Positions 16,296 to 20,908 of a DNA stretch of 20,908 bases are shown in pieces. The notes beneath the pieces were generated by a model. That model saw only the letters and a list, made by a program, of their open reading frames with translations. It was not told the DNA's origin and did no database searches. The translations under genes were made by a program, and so were the position numbers. Position 1 is the first letter of the stretch; each line of letters begins with the position of its first letter. Where the stretch lies: the NCBI GenBank assembly GCA_040143965.1, contig JASJQH010000218.1, positions 1-20,908 of the forward strand, read 5' to 3'. The DNA is from Basidiobolus ranarum (taxonomy: Eukaryota > Basidiobolomycota > Basidiobolomycetes > Basidiobolales).

Positions 16296-19030
16296 AACTG
16301 TACATGAATTATGACTACTATCACTATATTCAAAAGAAAATAAGCAAAGAGAAAGGTAAAAGCATATTGACATGCGGTTGACACAAGTAATCTATTTCCG
16401 ATACTATTTGTGATGTAAATACGTTTCATGGAAGGTATATATGAAATATTATACCTGCAATGACTAGGGAGCTAGATGGAGAGCCTTAGGATCGAACCTA
16501 AATTTCAATCAATTATCTTGACTAGATTCTTTATGATGAAATACAAAGGAAACAACCTGTTCCTACACGTCATGTTTACAGTTACTAATGATATTTTCAC
16601 AAGGAGCTAGAAGGGTATTTTGTTTTGTCTCGTACAGAGCATTGAGTATTGTGGCAAATGTTCCTGAAATTCCTCAATATACAGAGATTGGTGAGTAGCA
16701 GGCTAAGTCTGCTCTTCATGTGTATTTACATCCTTCTGAAGAAGAGACGAGCATAGCGTTGAAGACGAATATATATTTGGAGGGGCAGCTTATCTGGTTG
16801 ATTCCAATAATTAGGCAATAATGGTAGAGTGCAAGTGTATCAAAACGTTTAATCTATTACATCATGGTGGTAATGTGATAGATGGCCACAAGAGCACATT
16901 GTTGTATACCAGAAAAATCGCTAGTTGACGTACATTGAGATTTTCATGCCATCACCTATTGTCTTAGTTTCCATGAATTCCTATAGCATATTGAGAATTG
17001 GCTGTTTCATTGCCCATAACATAAAGCATCCATCTACCATGGTAACTTCTGCTGAAACGAAAAGATTTGCATTTTTGGAGATTGGTCAACAAAGAGGCAG
17101 ATCAACCCCCCAACTAACACTGAGATATCTTTTGTACTGAAGCGGGCTTGAAACGGCAGTGGTTTACATTCGAGAGTGAAGGCTTACATCAGATGTGACG
17201 TAGTGATGGAATACACTCCAACAATCATCAAGAAGCCGGGTTCTTCAAATACCATCTTCTCATTGCATTGTGCATTTATGCCTAAAATAAAAATCAGGTG
17301 AGAATCGTGAATGTTTCGAAGTACTGAAGGTCTTATTGGCGGAAAGTTTATGGAAAAGCCCTCTGATATCAACGCCATCCCATAATGTCATGTCATATTA
17401 GCAACGCTGTCTCGACCGAATAGAGTTAGGCATTTGAGAGTCAAATATCATGAATTGGCTGGCCCGGCTAGGCTATTCTGAATCAAGAAATCCTAATCGG
17501 ATGCAATAGGAACTATGTTGTAATTGAGAACCGAAACATCTCTATTACAACAAGCGCCTTCATGGATAGATGTGAGCCAATCTAGGTTACTTTATGGCAT
17601 ATTGCTTATCAAGCAGTATCGAGGCTTCCCTACCCCCTAGTATGCCTAGAGATACTGGCTACAATTGCATGAGCTTAGGGAGAACAATCAATTTACACGA
17701 CAATCGGAAGGAAGAGTCTCAGTGGTTCGCAAAACAATCCCCTGTGGCTGCTCCCCTCTGCTCTTGCTGGTATTCCCACTCTCGCTTCAAATTGGAATAA
17801 TTGATGGGATGTGCTTATATTGTGTTGAATCTCTGTGCCGGAATATGCCAGTCGAGTGAAGATACCATGCATCAGACTTGAGTAGACTATGATCGATACC
17901 TCAGATCTCAAAAGGTGCAGGTATTAACGTAAGAGGATACATGCACCTTGTTCGGTGCAGAGCAGTAAGCTACAGTTTCAGGATTCATAGCTCGAGAGAA
18001 ACACACTTTTGATTTATCCGGAAATCTTCAACGAGGATCAATTTCAGTTTGAAGGTTTGTATCAACGTTGACTCACTGGGCTTTACAAGTTGGGTGTTTC
18101 AGCGACTCATCACAGGATCTTGAGCTATATCATGGAGTTGGGTAAACCTGTTATTTTCAGAGTCTCTGCTCTTATAATCGTTCTTTAAGCTTAGAAGAAT
18201 AGGCGTTGATTGGGTTCTTTGAAATGGCACCAATATTTAACCTTCAGCCTACTTCCCCCTACTTCATTGTTGAAAATAGTTAATCGCGATCCTGATTTGG
18301 ATCTAATCATCCATAATTTGAAGGAGGCGATTAGCAGCAGAGGTGTTTCACATTGGCAATGCGCGCCATCCTTCAGCTTCTAGCTCGATGTTGATGGACG
18401 ACAGTAGAGGGCCAATTGTGTTATGCTATCAGACGCAAAGCCTGATATGTGCGACACCTTACCCAGACGCGTAGTGTTAGTATACTGAAAAGTAATGAGC
18501 CTAATATCCTCCATAAGCGAAGCAAAGCAGATGCTTGAGCTTTGTGTACAGCCTCGTTGCAAGAAAGCCAGGCCTTGTCATTTCGTGAGCATATTGTGAT
18601 TAGTCCTAATTATCATAACGTATGCACTCCAAGTATTAACGAAACATGCTTTAAGCATAACTCATGAAGTGTTACTTAGTAACGGGAATACAGTTGAATC
18701 ATGCACAGGATACCTTTCCGAATAAGAAATTCAACAGCTCTTAGCGATCATGCATAGGACGGCAAATTGGCCAGTGTGGGGACTTTTCTGAATCAGCTCA
18801 AAACTACTCAGATATTGATATTTAGATTCTCCTATTCTCGCCTGAGTGACTAGATTCCCTCTGCTAGCGATAGGTTTTCGCAGATTGGATGGCGTAGCTT
18901 GATTATATTACACCTTCATCTTACTTACCAATGCCTATTTTACTGTACATGATGCATATTGATTTACAGTTCGCACTAGGGAGATCGCCGGAATTGCTGC
19001 CTGAGAATTATCGACCGAGAAACTACGCTC

Positions 19031-19040
19031 CTATAAATAC
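19031..19040 (+). promoter_or_regulatory. TATA box of the cyclin gene
   Basis: CTATAAATAC lies 68-77 bp before the cyclin ATG at 19108. No ATG occurs between box and start, so a short leader without upstream ORFs is predicted. Confidence 0.6.
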
Positions 19041-19107
19041 TCAGAGTGTTGGCCTACAAAGCTGCTAGTAAATATTTTTTGTAATCCTCATTTGCTTTGT
19101 CAATTTG

Positions 19108-19908
19108 ATGGTCAGTTACTTACTACCTGAAAGTCACCAGTGGACACACATCTCCCTACCAACTCACATTTACGAATTCCCACATAACCCACCAACGACG
19201 TATCTTCATATAGCCCACACTCCTTTTCCCATTTCTCTTGGTATGTCCAAAGTATTTGGATCCCAGTTTTCCGCTCCTTGTCAAGACATAACGCTACCTA
19301 GTTGTAACTTTGTATTTCTCAATGGCTGTGATAAAGGTCTGAATGGCTCTACTTTGCCAGTATCCGCAATCTCGTACCCTTTTCTACCATCGGAGTTGCC
19401 ATCTTTTATGAACTCTTCTCCACCACAGCCCAGCTTTCTGGACGATATGGATACTACTACTGCTTCCTCCTTGTTCACAATCTTAGCTGCTGATTTGACT
19501 CACCAATTCTGGCATGGGCAAGCATATTCATCCACCCTTGAGTTTCGGTTTTTCATTCAGTACGTGTTAAATACCACTCAAATATCCACAACAACATTGC
19601 TTCTGGCCCTGAAATTGATTCACACTATGAAGCTACGCCAACCCTCTTTGTGTGGCGCACCTGGATCGGAATGCCGCGTTTTTACTGTTGGACTGATTCT
19701 TGCCAACAAGACTCTCGAAGACAACAACTTTACCAATAAAACGTGGTCCAAGGTAACCGGGCTTCCAAGCATGGAAATCAACCAGATGGAGATGGAGTTT
19801 TTACAAGTATTGGATTGGCGTTGTATAGTCAGTCAACAAGATTACCTGGAGTGGAGGTCACTATTAGAGAACTACCTTCTTTCTTACGATTTATCAATGC
19901 TTTCATGA
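19108..19908 (+). CDS. PCL/Pho80-type cyclin, single exon, 266 aa
   Basis: Regulatory subunit expected to bind a Pho85-class cyclin-dependent kinase, with roles such as polarity, cell cycle or nutrient signalling; the exact one cannot be read from sequence. The N-terminal ~115 residues are Pro/Ser-rich and unconserved. The single cyclin box spans about 120-245: LFTILAADLTHQFWHG, FIQYVLNTTQISTTTLLLALKLI, VGLILANKTLEDNNFTNKTWS and MEMEFLQVLDWRC. The motif of Leu-Asp, Asn, Phe-Thr-Asn-Lys-Thr-Trp-Ser followed by an acidic helix ending in LDW is typical of the PCL/CLG1 group, not of the mitotic B-type cyclins. Start: the first ATG after the TATA box; a later in-frame ATG (19243) would drop 45 residues without touching the box. 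It is preceded by a coding-poor stretch of several kb, suggesting extensive upstream control. Which PCL subgroup it belongs to is unresolved. Confidence 0.9.
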   Translation: MVSYLLPESHQWTHISLPTHIYEFPHNPPTTYLHIAHTPFPISLGMSKVFGSQFSAPCQDITLPSCNFVFLNGCDKGLNGSTLPVSAISYPFLPSELPSFMNSSPPQPSFLDDMDTTTASSLFTILAADLTHQFWHGQAYSSTLEFRFFIQYVLNTTQISTTTLLLALKLIHTMKLRQPSLCGAPGSECRVFTVGLILANKTLEDNNFTNKTWSKVTGLPSMEINQMEMEFLQVLDWRCIVSQQDYLEWRSLLENYLLSYDLSMLS

Positions 19909-20763
19909 CCCTCTCCCTCTCCATATCATAATAATACTACTTTTTCGAGATTGTACACTTTGTAAAGATTTTTCATGTAAATCTACCTTCTCCTAATATT
20001 CACGTCATTTCCAACAAAACCACTAAATATGTTGTTCGAAGTTCAATCTCTGGGGGTAATACTTTACTTCACCTTAAGTTATAACAGTCAGCAGGTATTG
20101 GAGCATCTGTTTCCTCACGTTTATAACATTTGAAAAGCTGCGATTGGATTCTTGAATAATGGCTCGATGCTTTGAAGACTTCCAGAGATGGTTGTCAGTT
20201 ACATTTCACAAAGAACACGTCAGTCGTGATTCATGTTGGCCAATTCTATTGTTTTTCAACTTTCTATTTTGTAAAAGTCCCCCCTCTCTCTGCTCCAGCT
20301 CAGAAAATATTTTGGAATTCCACCGAATGTACTTGTTTCGACTTACTCTTGAAATTCTGCTCCAACCTAATTTAATACAAGCTATTACCAACTTACAGTA
20401 TGCGTCCCTCTAAAGGATATTCCCGTCTTGAGAGGAATTCGTGATCTATCTTATGCAATAAGCTCAACTTTAACAACGAAGAGGTTTATTGGTATATTTT
20501 CTATCAGGATTCATTGTTACCTAATCGACAGTAAAGTTCTAAGTGAATTCATTCGAATTTAAATATAGAAATCCAATGAAGAGAAGATTAAGGACGGTGT
20601 ATCGGCGTGGAATGATTTGGTGCTAGGATTTCGATTTAGTTGAAAAGCGAGTGAGAGCAATTGTGGATGGAAGCCAATGTTGGTGAGAAATGCTGCCCAA
20701 CGAAAGCGAGAAGTGTACAAAAATGATTCCTTTCATATTGGTTTTTTGGGATTGTAAATTAGT
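19909..20763. other. Cyclin 3' flank, no gene recognised
   Basis: The first part should be the cyclin 3' UTR. Open frames of 84 and 67 codons on the plus strand (about 20159-20413) overlap each other in different frames, contain no recognisable domain and have unusual composition (many Cys, Phe, Ser), so I do not call them genes. Confidence 0.45.
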
Positions 20764-20862
20764 TCATTTCATTAATTGGTTCAATAACTGTTCGGCAGTG
20801 AGACAAGGTTGCGTACTATGGTGCGTAGGTGAGGAGGTCGTAGCGGAAGAGGAATTGGACAT
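20764..20862 (-). CDS. Possible small ORF or first exon at window edge, 32 aa
   Basis: ATG at 20862 opens a Ser/Thr-rich frame (MSNSSSATTSSPTHH, then CLTAEQLLNQLMK) ending at a stop at 20764-20766. It looks like the N-terminus of a protein, but there is no GT donor close to the end that would join it to a downstream exon. It may be a short upstream ORF, a broken gene start or chance. Its promoter would lie beyond the window. Confidence 0.22.
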   Translation of the reverse strand: MSNSSSATTSSPTHHSTQPCLTAEQLLNQLMK

Positions 20863-20908
20863 GATATAGTCAATAGGATGAGTTGGTGTGAAAAATAAGT
20901 CGTCAAAG

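Larger units (their letters stand above)
14766..19030. other. 4.3-kb coding-poor region upstream of cyclin gene
   Basis: No frame longer than about 72 codons, and none has a recognisable domain. I find no TE protein, terminal inverted or long direct repeats, tRNA or rRNA. Small structured motifs occur within it (palindromes at 15151-15164 and 15346-15360, inverted repeat at 16238-16295, TATA-like box at 16131). It may be a long regulatory upstream region for the cyclin, hold a non-coding transcript, or be decayed unique sequence. Confidence 0.5.

Noticed and set aside
16488-16498. Minus strand reads GGTTCGATCCT, close to the tRNA B box.
   Set aside because: The flanks do not form a T arm with a 7-nt loop, and there is no A box or acceptor stem at the right distance.
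17594-17911. Three overlapping open frames (both strands) in the coding-poor region.
   Set aside because: Mutually overlapping, short and without motif; consistent with chance openness at locally higher GC.
15599-18668. Two similar 18-mers (around 15599 and 18650) resembling a diverged repeat.
   Set aside because: Similarity does not extend into the flanks, so it is not evidence for a repeat family.
13131-19030. Possibility that the coding-poor region is a decayed transposable element.
   Set aside because: I found no terminal repeats, target-site duplications or fragments of transposase, integrase or reverse transcriptase. A repeat-library search could still overturn this.
20159-20413. Overlapping plus-strand frames of 84 and 67 codons after the cyclin.
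   Set aside because: They are in different frames of the same DNA, with Cys/Phe/Ser-rich composition and no recognisable domain; more likely cyclin 3' flank.

Overview
The window reads as nuclear DNA of a fungus. It holds spliced genes with short introns (about 55-80 bp), GT...AG borders and CTAAC-like branch sites, together with a fungal-type indoleamine 2,3-dioxygenase and a Pho85-class (PCL) cyclin. An early-diverging fungal lineage seems likely: ribosomal protein S5 does not have the typical ascomycete sequence, and hybrid cluster proteins are rare in fungi. Placement below kingdom is inference. I see no transposon, rRNA, tRNA or CRISPR.

Left part (1-5006): RPS5 (minus strand, cut by the window edge) and DCN1 (plus strand, nine exons) diverge from a shared 587-bp promoter region. 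DCN1 converges on a minus-strand gene for a nuclear PHD-finger protein with several introns; both ends of that gene model are uncertain.

Centre (5843-12533): two minus-strand genes in tandem. The first in coordinate order is the highlight. It is one uninterrupted 1195-codon ORF that joins a complete cytochrome-P450-reductase-type flavoprotein (FMN, FAD and NAD(P)H modules) to a complete class I hybrid cluster protein. All eight hybrid-cluster ligands and the four N-terminal cluster cysteines can be read. It looks like a self-sufficient NAD(P)H-driven hybrid cluster enzyme, probably a nitric oxide or hydroxylamine reductase that carries its own electron donor. The second gene is the three-exon indoleamine 2,3-dioxygenase (BNA2 type), the first step from tryptophan to NAD. 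Known IDO enzymes are haem proteins sensitive to nitric oxide, so the adjacency is suggestive but unproven.

Right part (12534-20908): about 6.5 kb with little coding signal. It has an ambiguous 127-codon open stretch, a possible 73-residue serine-rich protein, a TATA-like box far from any recognised gene, and several short palindromes. It ends at a PCL-type cyclin gene with a well-placed TATA box. The last 1 kb is cyclin 3' sequence plus a possible small minus-strand ORF at the edge.

The genes share no obvious pathway. RPS5, DCN1, the PHD protein and the cyclin are housekeeping or regulatory; the hybrid cluster fusion and IDO are the metabolic pair.
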